33,028 nt of DNA, from positions 3,679,982 to 3,713,009 of the forward strand of contig CP070678.1 in the NCBI GenBank assembly GCA_020352515.1. Direction: 5' to 3'. A program made the translations under genes and the position numbers. This DNA comes from Phycisphaerales bacterium. Lineage in GTDB: Bacteria > Planctomycetota > Phycisphaerae > Sedimentisphaerales > Anaerobacaceae. The notes under the pieces were generated by a model, which was not told the origin of the DNA, did not search any database, and worked only from the letters and a program-made list of their open reading frames with translations. Positions 16,424 through 25,386 of the stretch are shown here, in pieces. The first letter of the stretch is position 1, and each line of letters opens with the position of its first letter.

Positions 16424-16430
16424 CAATACA

Positions 16431-18995
16431 ATGTCAACGAACGCTCAAGCCCTCCTCATTCTGGCCGCGCACGCCTGTGCGACGTCGGCCATCGTTGCAA
16501 AACCGGCCGCAAATCCGCTGCCGGCGCCGGCTGAATTCGAAATAGCAGCCCTTCGGTCGGCTATAGAAGATATTTCCGCAGCCTGCGGCGAGCGGTACTC
16601 AAACGCCGCCGACTATCTGGGGCGACTGGACAGGATCGAGCGCGGCCTTGACGCGTCAGGGCGGGACGACGTCTCGGGATTGGGGGGCGAATTGGCCGCC
16701 CTGCGCAGAGAAGCGTTGACAGCCAATCCGCTCGTGAGCGGCCGGCCCATCCTGTTCGTCGTACGAAACCAGTACAAGCCCGACCACCACAATACCGCCA
16801 CGATGTTCAAGACCGGCGAGATTAACACAAATAGTTTTCAGGGCGGCGGCGCCCTCAAGACGATCGACCTGGCCAAAGACGGGCAAGTCACGGTCCTCCT
16901 TGAGCTCAAAGACGGCGTGATCCGCGACCCCGATGTACACTTCAGCGGCCGCAGCGTCGTCTTCTCAATGCGCAGAGACATAGACGACGACTACCATATA
17001 TGCCGGATCAACGCCGATGGTACGGGTCTGACGCAGTTGACATACGCCAGAGGAGTTGCCGATTTCGACCCACTGTACCTGCCCGACGAGAGCATCGTTT
17101 TCTCCTCCACCAGAGAGCCGAAGTACTGCATGTGTAACCGCCACATTATGGGCAATCTCTTCAAGATGGACGCCGACGGGGCCAACATCCATCAGATTGG
17201 AAAGAGCACCCTGCACGAGGGACACGGGGCGCTGATGCCCGACGGACGCATCCTTTACGACCGGTGGGAATACGTGGACCGCAACTTCGGGGATGCCCAG
17301 GGGCTCTGGACGGTAAACCCGGACGGGACCTGCCACGCGGTTTACTGGGGCAACAACACGAACTCTCCGGGGGCCGTGCTCGATGCCCGGGTGATTCCCG
17401 GCACGCAGCAGGTTCTGTGCAACTTCAGCTCATGCCACGACCGTCCGTGGGGCGTTCTGGCGATCATCGACCGGCGGCTGGGCCTGGACGGGCGCGGCCC
17501 TGTTGTCAGGACCTGGCCGGCCAATGCAGTCGAGCGGGTCGGCAAGGGCAACTTCGACGCTTTCACCGGTGTAAGACCCAAGTACGAGGACCCATATCCT
17601 CTGAGCGAAAGATACTTTCTCTGTTCGCGGATGACCGGCAGGGGCGAGCAGATGGGGATATATCTTATCGACTTGTTTGGCAACGAGATATTGCTGCACG
17701 TCGAGGGCCCCGGCTGTTTTGACCCGATGCCGCTCGGCCCGCGGCCGCGCCCGCCCGTTGTCCCGTCGCGCCGCGACTTCCGCAACAGCTCCGGGCGGTT
17801 CTATGTCGTCAATGTTTACGAGGGGACCCACATGGAGGGTGTCAGGCATGGGGCCGTCAAGTACCTGCGCGTGGTTGAGTCGCCGGAGAAGCGCTCATGG
17901 ACCCATCCGGCGTGGAGCGGCCAAGGGGTGCACTGTCCCGCGATGAACTGGCACGCCTTCGAGAACAAGAGAATACTCGGCACGGTGCCGGTCGAGGAGG
18001 ACGGCTCGGCATACTTCGAGGTCCCGGCCGACCGATTTGTGTACTTTCAGCTTCTCGATGCGAACAAAATGATGGTCCAGTCGATGCGGAGCGGGACGAT
18101 CGTCCAGTCGGGCGAGCTTACCGGGTGCACGGGCTGCCACGACAATCGTCGCGCGGCGCCGCCGCAGTTGAGAACAAAGATGCCGATGGCCATGATGCGG
18201 GCGCCCTCCCAGATGAGCGGGGGGGGTGAGGCGCGATTGTTCAGCTACATCGACGAGGTCCAGCCGGTCTTCGACAGGCACTGTGTGAGCTGTCACGATT
18301 ACGGGAAGGAGGCCGGAGAGACGCTCCTGCTCGCGCGCGACCGCACGAACACTTTTAACACGTCCTACAACGAGCTGTGGAGAAAAAAGTACATCAAGCC
18401 CATCGGCGCCGGACCGCACGAGATACAACAGGCCTATTCCTGGGGCTCGCACGAAAGCCGACTCATCGGGATTCTGCTCGACGGGCACGAGGAGGTCAAA
18501 CTATCCAAAGAAGAATTGCAGACCATCGCAGCGTGGATAGACATCAACGGGCCTTACTACCCGTTCTATGAGAGCGCCTACCCTGACAACCTGGCGGGCA
18601 GAAGCCCGCTTGACGATAACCAGCTTCGTCGCCTCACGGAACTAACAGGCGTTCAATTTGCCCGCCTGGCCGGTCACTCGGCAAATGCCGGGCCTCAGAT
18701 CAGTTTCGACCGCCCCGAATTGAGTCCGTGCATCCAAAAACTAAAAGACAGCAACGACGTCCGTTACGTGGAGGCGCTGGCCATCATTCAAGCAGGCGGC
18801 CGGATGCTCCACGAGCGTCCCCGCGCCGACATGGCGGGCTTTGTCCCCTGCCCCCTTGACCGCCGGCGGCTGGAAATGTATGCCGCGCGACAGCAGGCCG
18901 AATCCCGCAATCGCCGGGCGATTCGCCGCGGCGGCAAGCTCTACGAAACACCGGCCCGCCCGACAGACCGGGCTGATGTTAGCTTTCCGGATTGA
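16431..18995 (+). CDS. HzsA-related c-type cytochrome / beta-propeller protein
   Basis: The 854-residue exported protein resembles the alpha subunit of hydrazine synthase in layout. A signal peptide (about 1-24) and a helical segment (about 35-95) precede a TolB/WD-like propeller: blades such as VHFSGRSVVFSMRR, DGTGLTQLT and DADGANIHQIG fall between about 100 and 440. A middle domain carries CTGCH (Cys566-His570), and a C-terminal cytochrome domain carries CVSCH (Cys618-His622). Two haems c are therefore expected. In hydrazine synthase a Tyr four residues after the first CxxCH His is, as I recall, the axial ligand; here that place is Arg574. No HzsB/C genes are near, so hydrazine synthesis is unlikely. 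Such relatives are common in non-anammox planctomycetes and their substrate is unknown. The 3' end overlaps the convergent TolC-like gene by 17 bases. Confidence 0.88.
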   Translation: MSTNAQALLILAAHACATSAIVAKPAANPLPAPAEFEIAALRSAIEDISAACGERYSNAADYLGRLDRIERGLDASGRDDVSGLGGELAALRREALTANPLVSGRPILFVVRNQYKPDHHNTATMFKTGEINTNSFQGGGALKTIDLAKDGQVTVLLELKDGVIRDPDVHFSGRSVVFSMRRDIDDDYHICRINADGTGLTQLTYARGVADFDPLYLPDESIVFSSTREPKYCMCNRHIMGNLFKMDADGANIHQIGKSTLHEGHGALMPDGRILYDRWEYVDRNFGDAQGLWTVNPDGTCHAVYWGNNTNSPGAVLDARVIPGTQQVLCNFSSCHDRPWGVLAIIDRRLGLDGRGPVVRTWPANAVERVGKGNFDAFTGVRPKYEDPYPLSERYFLCSRMTGRGEQMGIYLIDLFGNEILLHVEGPGCFDPMPLGPRPRPPVVPSRRDFRNSSGRFYVVNVYEGTHMEGVRHGAVKYLRVVESPEKRSWTHPAWSGQGVHCPAMNWHAFENKRILGTVPVEEDGSAYFEVPADRFVYFQLLDANKMMVQSMRSGTIVQSGELTGCTGCHDNRRAAPPQLRTKMPMAMMRAPSQMSGGGEARLFSYIDEVQPVFDRHCVSCHDYGKEAGETLLLARDRTNTFNTSYNELWRKKYIKPIGAGPHEIQQAYSWGSHESRLIGILLDGHEEVKLSKEELQTIAAWIDINGPYYPFYESAYPDNLAGRSPLDDNQLRRLTELTGVQFARLAGHSANAGPQISFDRPELSPCIQKLKDSNDVRYVEALAIIQAGGRMLHERPRADMAGFVPCPLDRRRLEMYAARQQAESRNRRAIRRGGKLYETPARPTDRADVSFPD

Positions 18996-20610
18996 ACACA
19001 ACCGGCTCGGCCCCCGGCGCCGAGATGCCGCGACGATTCAGCAGCGACCCCTCCAGGCGGTAGAGGGATACGAGGGCCTTGAGATAATTGGCAACGGCCT
19101 CTATCTCGGCAATCTGCCCGCCCACAAAGTCCCGCTGGGCCTGGCCGACAAGAAGTGACGTAGATTTGCCGACGCGGAATTTCTCTGTCTCTGCGCGCAG
19201 CTTCTCCTCCTGGAAGTTGCGCGTGGCTGCTGTAGCCGTAATCTGCTCGCGGGCTCGCGTCAGCTCGATGTAGGCCGAGCGGACATCCACCTGCACGAGC
19301 TGGGAGAGGTTTTCGAGCGACTCCTGCATTTGGCGTCTTCCGACCACCGCGCGCGTATATCTCGCGCGGGCACTCCTGTTGATGGGGGCCTGCTCGAACG
19401 CCAGACCCCATATCACGTCGTAGCTGTCGCCCCATAAGTTGTCGAGGGCTCCGCCAAAGGTGTCCGAATAGCCGGTCTTGCCCAGCGCGATAAACATATC
19501 CATTTTGGGCAGGAGCCCATTTGTGGTGCGCACGACCTCAAGATCGCCGCGCCGTATTTGGAGCCGGGCCTGGTTGAGGTCCGGCCGCATCCGCATCGCC
19601 ACCAGCACGTGCTGCTCGACATCGTCAAGCTGGACATCGGGCAGCGAAGTGTCGTATTGGAGAATAACGTCCCTGTCCCAGTCGACGTCCCTCGAGGGGT
19701 TGAGCAACCGCAACAGGTCCAGGCGCTCCTTGGCCAGGTTGCTGCGGGCGTTTATAAGGTTCTCCCGCCTGAGCGCGACCTCGGCCTGTGCCGCGGCAAG
19801 CTCGGTCTCGGCCAAGTCGCCTATCTTGATCCGCTCCTCGGCCTCGGTCATCTGCTTTTGGGCAAGCGTCAGCGAGTCGGTGTAGATTTCGATCTGCCTC
19901 TTGGCCAGCGCGTAATCCCAGAACTTCGACTCCACCTGCTCGACAAGGATTTCGGCAAAGCCCCTCAGCTCGTACTGCGATATCAGCGTATCAATTCTCG
20001 CCTGGTCCAGGCGCGCGAGGTTTGCGCGGATGTCCAGGCCTCGCATAAGTGCCTGGGTAACCGTGAGTCCGAGGCGGCCGGAGGTGAAAACGTCACTATA
20101 TAGCGAGGAGTCGGTATAGCCGGCGCCGGCCGTGACATCGACGGCCGTGCCGCTCGGAAACAATTTCGCCAGGGATATGGAGCCGGTTATGGTGTCCACG
20201 GTCGAGGTTTCGGTTCCCGATCCGGCGCGCGAGAGCCTGTCGGCAACGGACCTTCTGTTGGACGCCTCGGCGCCGAGAACCGGCTCGAACACGGCAAGCT
20301 CCTCCTGCTCGAACGTGCGGCTTAGCTGAGGATTCATCCTCTCGACGACAAGCCCCTGGTTGTTCTCGACGGCCAGGAGAATCGCCTCTTGAATTCCTAT
20401 CTTCAAGGGCCCCCCGTCCGAGGCGCTGCTATTCGGGTCGGCCGCGTCGGCGACGGCAGGCTTTCGCCCGCCCTGCGGCAAATCGCCTCTAATCTCGGGT
20501 CCGACATACTCGCGGTAAGGTTCCTCGTCCACCGTCACGCATGAGCACAGCATAAGCGCCGCCGTCAACATAATGCCGCCAAATATGATGAATGTTTTCC
20601 TGCCCGCCAT
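18979..20610 (-). CDS. TolC-family outer-membrane efflux protein
   Basis: This is the outer-membrane channel of the tripartite RND system whose other parts lie directly upstream. The 543-residue product has an N-terminal signal ending LMLCSC, which fits a lipoprotein signal (lipidated Cys24, with an unusual Cys at -2). It then has two TolC-type repeats, each with a long alpha-helical hairpin: about 215-310 (QVESKFWDYALAKRQIEIY, AEERIKIGDLAETELAAAQ) and about 420-510 (VDVRSAYIELTRAREQI, EKFRVGKSTSLLVGQAQ). The paired 'G(K/D)xxxxxLLxAQ' pattern is diagnostic of the family. It starts 17 bases after the pump stop, with GAGAGG before the ATG. Its stop overlaps the convergent HzsA-related gene. Confidence 0.92.
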   Translation of the reverse strand: MAGRKTFIIFGGIMLTAALMLCSCVTVDEEPYREYVGPEIRGDLPQGGRKPAVADAADPNSSASDGGPLKIGIQEAILLAVENNQGLVVERMNPQLSRTFEQEELAVFEPVLGAEASNRRSVADRLSRAGSGTETSTVDTITGSISLAKLFPSGTAVDVTAGAGYTDSSLYSDVFTSGRLGLTVTQALMRGLDIRANLARLDQARIDTLISQYELRGFAEILVEQVESKFWDYALAKRQIEIYTDSLTLAQKQMTEAEERIKIGDLAETELAAAQAEVALRRENLINARSNLAKERLDLLRLLNPSRDVDWDRDVILQYDTSLPDVQLDDVEQHVLVAMRMRPDLNQARLQIRRGDLEVVRTTNGLLPKMDMFIALGKTGYSDTFGGALDNLWGDSYDVIWGLAFEQAPINRSARARYTRAVVGRRQMQESLENLSQLVQVDVRSAYIELTRAREQITATAATRNFQEEKLRAETEKFRVGKSTSLLVGQAQRDFVGGQIAEIEAVANYLKALVSLYRLEGSLLNRRGISAPGAEPVVFNPES

Positions 20611-20627
20611 AGTGAACCTCTCTTCCC

Positions 20628-23600
20628 TTACTGCTCCCGGCCGCTCTGCTGAACGCCTATTTCGCTGCCTGAGGTCGCCCCGGGCTTGAGGCGCTCGAAA
20701 ATCGAATACACCACCGGAACAAAAACCAGCGTAATCAACGTCGAGCTCAGCAGCCCGCCGATCACCGCTCTGGCCATCGGCGCCTGGGCTTCGCCGCCCT
20801 CTCCAAGCCCCAGAGCCAGAGGAATCAGACCGATCACGGTGGTCGTTGCCGTCATCAGTATGGGCCGGAGGCGCCTTCGCCCGGCCTCCTCAATCGCCTG
20901 GCGCAGCGGCAGGCCGTCACGCCGACGAAGAAGGTTGGTGTGGTCCACAAGCAGTATCGCGTTGTTGACGACAATGCCCTCGAGCATGATGCATCCTATG
21001 AACGACTGAATGTTGAACGTCGTGCCCGTCAGATAGAGCATCACTATCACGCCTATGGCGGCCAGAGGAACCGAGAACATGACCACGAACGGGTCGCGGA
21101 GCGACTCGTACTGACACGCCATCACCATGTAAACAAGCACAAGCGCCAGAACGCAGCTCAACAGCAGCTCGCGAAACGACTTCTGCTGCTCTTCGTAATC
21201 GCCGCCGAAGGTGATGCTGAAATCCGCCGGCCTCGGGACGTTGCGAATCAAATCGCGCAGCTCGGCAAGAACCGAGCCCATGTCCCTTCCGCTTATGTCG
21301 GCGGTGACGCTGATCACGCGCTCCTGGTCCTTTCTCTCGATAATCACCGGCCCGCTTCGCGGCCCGACGTTGACGACGTTTCTGAGAACAACTGGCTGCC
21401 CGGCCGAGTTGGCGATGGTCAAATCAAGTATGTCGCGCAGGTCCATCTTCTCGGCATCCCGGAGCTTGACCAGAATCGTAAATTCGTCGCCGCTCTGGCG
21501 ATAGTAGCCCGCCCTGGTGCCGGAGATAATCGTCTGAAGCGCATTTGCTATCTGGGAAACTGTCAGCTTCATGTCCGCGGCCTTCTGGCGGTCTATCAGA
21601 ACAAGCTCCTCCGGGCTTCCCGACTCTCGGCTGATTCGTGCGTCGGTGATGCCATCGACCGATTCGACAACGTCCTTGACCTTCGCGGCCAGGACGTCCG
21701 CCGTCTCGAGGTCATGCCCGCGAACCTCAACCTCGACCCTGTCGCCTCCGCTGGTTCCCAGTCGAAAAATGAACAGCCCCTGGCCCGCCCGCGTTCGAAC
21801 GACCATTCCGGGTATCCCGCTCATCCTGCCGCGGAGTTCCGCCGCAATCTGCTCGCTCGATCGCGCCCTTTCCCGCTGGGGCTTCAGCGAGATCCGAACG
21901 CTTCCGGTATGGCCGGCCTGACCCCGCCATCGCGAGCCCCCGACGCTTGTCACCACGTTCTTGATCTCCGTAACCGACTCGTTCACAATCCCCTCAATCA
22001 CCCCGATCTTCTCGTCCAGAAGATCGAGCCGTGTGCCCACCTGCATTTCCGCCTCGACCCGGACCTCGCCCTCATCGGCGCTCGGCATCAGCTCCACTCC
22101 TATATGCCGCGTCAGCAGCAGGCTCGTCACAAGCAAAAGAACGGCGATGGTCACAACAAAGACACGATTCTCCAGGGCAAAATGCAGCAGCCTCTTGTAG
22201 CCCGTCTCGAGGTGCTGGAAAAACAACCCGCTCGTCTCGAAGACCCTGCCGCGAAATGTCCGCTTCAGATTCGCATCGGGGGTGCGCGAGGGGAGAATCC
22301 GGGCCGAGAGCATGGGAACCAGCGTCAGCGCCACGGCCAGTGAGCACAGAAGTGAGAAGCTGACGACGATCGAAAGCTGCTTGAACATGACGCCGGACAT
22401 GCCCCTTACAAAAATCAGAGGCAGAAAAACAACCATCGTCGTCAGCGTGCTCGCGATGACCGCCGCGGTTACCTCTTCCGTGCCCCTCACCGCCGCACGG
22501 TCCAGGACGTCACCGGATTCCCGCATCCGAAAAATGTTCTCCAGAACGACAATAGAGTTGTCCACGAGCATCCCGATGCCCAGCGCGAGCCCGCCGAGCG
22601 TCATAATGTTCAGCGTGAACTTACCGAAGTACAGCAGCGCGAAAGTCGCTATGATCGAAACCGGAATCGCGGTGGCGATGACAACCGTGCTTCGCATGTT
22701 GCGAAGAAACAAGAGCAGCACCATCACCGCAAGAAGCCCTCCGTAAACGGCGGAAGAGCCCACGTTTCGTATCGAGCGCCGGATGTAATCCGACGTGTCG
22801 ATAATCGGTATTATTTTTATCTGGGGTATGTCGCGGTTGATACGCTCAAGCTCGGCAAGCGCGCCGTCGGCAACCTCAACAGTGTTTTTGCCCGACTGCT
22901 TGTTCACCGAAAGCCACGTGCCCGGCACACCGTTAACCCGTATTATGCGTGTAATTTTCTGCCAGGAATCGTTGACATCGGCGATTTCCTTCAATTGAAT
23001 GGGGACTCCCTGGCGAATCGCAATTACGGTATCCTCCAACTGCCTCAAATCCGTGTATTCGCCGGGTGTCCTGATAGTGACTTCGAAGTTGCCCTTCTCG
23101 ATGGTGCCTGCGGGAATGTTTACGTTGCCCTCACGAATACGCGAGATAATAGAATCGAGGGGCAGCGCCAGCGCGTTAATCTTGGCGGGGTCGAGATTCA
23201 CGTGTATCTCGCGCTCGAGACCTCCGCGGATGTTGACGGCCGCAACCCCGGGGACTCGCTCCAGGCGGTATCTTACCTGGTCCTCAATAATCTGCCGCGT
23301 CTGCACGGGGTCCAGGTTGCTCGAGGCGCCGAGAATCAAGATTGGAAAACTGGCCAGGTCGAACTTCCTTAGCGTGGGGCGCTCGGCGTCGTCCGGCAGA
23401 TGGTCTATGATCCGGTCGAGGCGGTCCCGAATATCGTTGGCGGCGGCATCCAGGTCGGTCCCCCACGAGAACGTCACGCGAACGGTGCCCTGGCCCTCCA
23501 CCGAGACGGACGTCAGCTCCTCAACGCCCGGCACGGCGCTGACGGCCTGCTCGATCGGCCGGCTGATTAGCTCCTCAATCTCCTCCGGACCGGCGTTTTC

Positions 23601-23753
23601 GTATGAGCACGAGATGCTTAGCGTCGGGTACGAAATATCGGGCATAAGATCGATCGGAAGCCGCAACAGCGAGATCGTCCCCAGAAGAAGGACCATCAGC
23701 ACCACCATTATGGTGAAAATCGGTCGATGCACAGCAAAACGCGAGATCCTCAT
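20628..23753 (-). CDS. RND efflux pump, HAE1/AcrB-like inner-membrane permease
   Basis: This proton-driven transporter takes substrates from periplasm or inner membrane and passes them to the outer-membrane channel. Its 1041 residues have the standard RND plan: TM1 at the start ([18 protein letters not shown], followed by [12 protein letters not shown]), two large periplasmic loops, TM2-6 and TM8-12 in two homologous halves. The TM4 proton-relay site reads [13 protein letters not shown]: the first Asp of the AcrB Asp407-Asp408 pair is kept and the second is Asn. The sequence is closer to the HAE1/SwrC-type multidrug branch than to the CzcA metal branch, but the substrate is not predictable. 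The ATG overlaps the adaptor stop by four bases (ATGA), and the TolC-like gene follows, so the three genes form one operon. Confidence 0.95.
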   Translation of the reverse strand: MRISRFAVHRPIFTIMVVLMVLLLGTISLLRLPIDLMPDISYPTLSISCSYENAGPEEIEELISRPIEQAVSAVPGVEELTSVSVEGQGTVRVTFSWGTDLDAAANDIRDRLDRIIDHLPDDAERPTLRKFDLASFPILILGASSNLDPVQTRQIIEDQVRYRLERVPGVAAVNIRGGLEREIHVNLDPAKINALALPLDSIISRIREGNVNIPAGTIEKGNFEVTIRTPGEYTDLRQLEDTVIAIRQGVPIQLKEIADVNDSWQKITRIIRVNGVPGTWLSVNKQSGKNTVEVADGALAELERINRDIPQIKIIPIIDTSDYIRRSIRNVGSSAVYGGLLAVMVLLLFLRNMRSTVVIATAIPVSIIATFALLYFGKFTLNIMTLGGLALGIGMLVDNSIVVLENIFRMRESGDVLDRAAVRGTEEVTAAVIASTLTTMVVFLPLIFVRGMSGVMFKQLSIVVSFSLLCSLAVALTLVPMLSARILPSRTPDANLKRTFRGRVFETSGLFFQHLETGYKRLLHFALENRVFVVTIAVLLLVTSLLLTRHIGVELMPSADEGEVRVEAEMQVGTRLDLLDEKIGVIEGIVNESVTEIKNVVTSVGGSRWRGQAGHTGSVRISLKPQRERARSSEQIAAELRGRMSGIPGMVVRTRAGQGLFIFRLGTSGGDRVEVEVRGHDLETADVLAAKVKDVVESVDGITDARISRESGSPEELVLIDRQKAADMKLTVSQIANALQTIISGTRAGYYRQSGDEFTILVKLRDAEKMDLRDILDLTIANSAGQPVVLRNVVNVGPRSGPVIIERKDQERVISVTADISGRDMGSVLAELRDLIRNVPRPADFSITFGGDYEEQQKSFRELLLSCVLALVLVYMVMACQYESLRDPFVVMFSVPLAAIGVIVMLYLTGTTFNIQSFIGCIMLEGIVVNNAILLVDHTNLLRRRDGLPLRQAIEEAGRRRLRPILMTATTTVIGLIPLALGLGEGGEAQAPMARAVIGGLLSSTLITLVFVPVVYSIFERLKPGATSGSEIGVQQSGREQ

Positions 23754-24976
23754 CGCAAATCTCCCGGGGCCCCCTGCGAGCCTGCGCCCTTATCCTCCGG
23801 TTGCTTGTCCTTCTGCAGCTCCTTGTCCGGCAGCGTTATTGCCGAGCCGTCTTCCAGAAGATGGTTGCCCAGGGTGATAACCAGGCCGGATACCTCCGGC
23901 TCCAGAATCTCCACGACCTCGCCGCTTATGATGCCGGTCCTGACCGGCACAAAACGGGCCTTTGATTTGTCCGTATCGGCAATGAAGATTCCCTCTTTGC
24001 CCTCTCGCCTGACCAGAGCCGGCAGCGGAATCAGTGTGGCCTGCTCACGCGAGGCGAACTCCACGCGCGCCCGAACAAACATCCCGGGCTTCAGCAGAAA
24101 GTCCGGATTGGGCACGTCCACTTCCACCCTTGCCTGCCGGCTGCTCTCCTTCAGCAGCGGCGCGATGCGTGCAATCCTGCCGGCAAAGGTCCTGCCGGGA
24201 TACGCGTCACTGGTGACAACCGCCTCCTGGCCGACGCTCACCTTTGGATAGTCCCTCTCGATAACATGAACAACCGCGGTGAGAGGATCGTTCTCGAGAA
24301 TCGAGACGACCGGCTCATTGACCTGTAGAAGCGCCCCCTCGTCGACAAACCTCTCACCGACGACCCTCGTCGGATCGCCCTCCTCCCAGAAGCTCTGAAC
24401 CTTGGTGTACGAAAGCCGCACCTGCGCGGTCTTGAGCGCCGCATCCTTCTGGGCCACCTGGGCGAGCGAAACCTTGTGTCTGGTCTGCGAGGCATTGAAC
24501 GCCGCCTCCGACAGGTCCAGCTCCGAAACAGAGGCGATCTTCTTCTCGCGCAGGACCTTGGCCCTCTCATACTCGCGCCTGGCGATTTCCAGGTCGCTAG
24601 CGCAGTTGGCGGCGTTGGCCTTGGCGACCTCGAGCTCGGCCCTGGCCTGCTCAACCTGCTGTGCAAATTCTTCATCGTCCAGCAGCGCAATAACCTGATT
24701 GCGCTGCACGGTGTCGCCGACGTCGACCAGGAGCTTCTTGAGCCATCCGGCAACCTTGGGTGCGACTACGAACTGGGACTTGGGCTCCAGCGAACCGGTG
24801 AAGACACCGATGTCACGTATCACGTCCTTGTAAATCGGCCTGGTCTCAACGGCTACGGAGAGGCCCGCACGGCGGCCTGCCTTACCGGATTCGGACTGCG
24901 TTAACCACTCGTATAGCTGCCAGCCCGCGACGGTGGCAATTGCGAGGACCAGCAGCAGGAGGAAGAACTTTTTCAT
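23750..24976 (-). CDS. RND periplasmic adaptor (membrane fusion protein)
   Basis: The adaptor bridges pump and outer-membrane channel. I take the ATG at 24976 (MKKFFLLLLVLAIATVAG, with GGAAAGA upstream), giving 408 residues. The frame extends to 25063, but that extension covers the promoter. An N-terminal membrane segment or uncleaved signal (4-20) is followed by the lipoyl-like half motif (VVAPKVAGWLKKLLVDVGDTVQRNQVIALL), an alpha-helical hairpin (about 115-175) of Ala/Glu/Lys heptads, the second lipoyl half (VDEGALLQVNEPVVSI), a beta-barrel and the membrane-proximal domain. The last 25 residues are a charged Lys/Asp/Gln tail. It is the first gene of the efflux operon and is driven by the promoter at 25029-25057. 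Confidence 0.93.
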   Translation of the reverse strand: MKKFFLLLLVLAIATVAGWQLYEWLTQSESGKAGRRAGLSVAVETRPIYKDVIRDIGVFTGSLEPKSQFVVAPKVAGWLKKLLVDVGDTVQRNQVIALLDDEEFAQQVEQARAELEVAKANAANCASDLEIARREYERAKVLREKKIASVSELDLSEAAFNASQTRHKVSLAQVAQKDAALKTAQVRLSYTKVQSFWEEGDPTRVVGERFVDEGALLQVNEPVVSILENDPLTAVVHVIERDYPKVSVGQEAVVTSDAYPGRTFAGRIARIAPLLKESSRQARVEVDVPNPDFLLKPGMFVRARVEFASREQATLIPLPALVRREGKEGIFIADTDKSKARFVPVRTGIISGEVVEILEPEVSGLVITLGNHLLEDGSAITLPDKELQKDKQPEDKGAGSQGAPGDLR

Positions 24977-25028
24977 ATATCTTTCCCGAGATAATCTGTT
25001 GCCCGGGTTCGGCCGGATGCACGCCAAC

Positions 25029-25057
25029 ATCATAACAGAATAATTCGGCCCGTTCAA
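25029..25057 (-). promoter_or_regulatory. Sigma-70 promoter of the RND efflux operon
   Basis: On the minus strand TTGAAC (25052-25057) and TATGAT (25029-25034) are 17 bases apart, both near consensus. The predicted start is about 46 bases before the ATG at 24976. This supports the shorter start of the adaptor gene. Confidence 0.65.
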
Positions 25058-25200
25058 ATGCATCCTCCGGACGCCTGAAATTCAAACGCCCCAGCGAAAG
25101 AGCCCCGAATACTTTTCCGTTCCGCCGCACAAAGCCGGCTTCTGTCCCGTTGACACCGGCCCGAACACGCCGGCGAACCTATATAAGCACAAAGCAACGT

Positions 25201-25230
25201 TTGCAAGCCTGCCCCGCGCCGCCTTATAAT
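25201..25230 (+). promoter_or_regulatory. Sigma-70 promoter of the symporter gene
   Basis: TTGCAA (25201-25206) and a perfect TATAAT (25225-25230) lie 18 bases apart. The mRNA leader would be about 150 bases and contains the inverted repeat at 25293-25336. Confidence 0.55.
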
Positions 25231-25292
25231 CATCCCAACATTCGCACGGCAATGGACTTTCCGGCGCTCGCATGCGGGCCCGGGCAAGAAAC

Positions 25293-25336
25293 AGCCCGGT
25301 GTATTAAGCAAACCGGCAAACGTATCTTTCCGGGCT
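25293..25336 (+). repeat. Inverted repeat in the symporter leader
   Basis: AGCCCGG (25293-25299) and CCGGGCT (25330-25336) are perfect seven-base arms around a 30-base loop. Upstream, GGGCCCGGG near 25277-25285 could compete for the same bases. It may be a leader hairpin affecting expression of the symporter, or chance in a GC-rich leader. Confidence 0.3.
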
Positions 25337-25386
25337 CATGAAACTCCGCCCCGTGCGCCGCCTGCAAAGAAAGGGACTGGGGTCAA

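Larger units (their letters stand above)
16067..16430. other. Divergent intergenic region with two promoters
   Basis: No gene is seen in these 364 bases. A minus-strand promoter (16142-16170) serves the protease. A plus-strand promoter (16395-16423) serves the HzsA-related gene. The stretch 16240-16380 is GC-rich and holds nothing that I recognise. Confidence 0.6.
24977..25386. other. Divergent intergenic region with two promoters
   Basis: These 410 bases separate the efflux operon and the symporter gene. A promoter for each is visible, plus an inverted repeat in the symporter leader. The open frames across it are shadows. No operator for a TetR- or MarR-type regulator could be picked out and no regulator gene is adjacent. 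Confidence 0.6.

Noticed and set aside
16395-16430. TTG start extending the HzsA-related protein by 12 residues
   Set aside because: The TTG is the first half of a perfect -35 box, and the predicted transcription start is downstream, at 16431.
16431-18995. Hydrazine synthase alpha subunit of an anammox organism
   Set aside because: No beta/gamma subunit genes are adjacent, the presumed Tyr axial ligand after the first CxxCH is Arg, and HzsA-related proteins occur widely in non-anammox planctomycetes.
20940-22343. Plus-strand open frame of 467 codons opposite the RND pump
   Set aside because: It is antisense to a clearly conserved pump sequence, with His/Arg/Gln-rich composition and no motifs.
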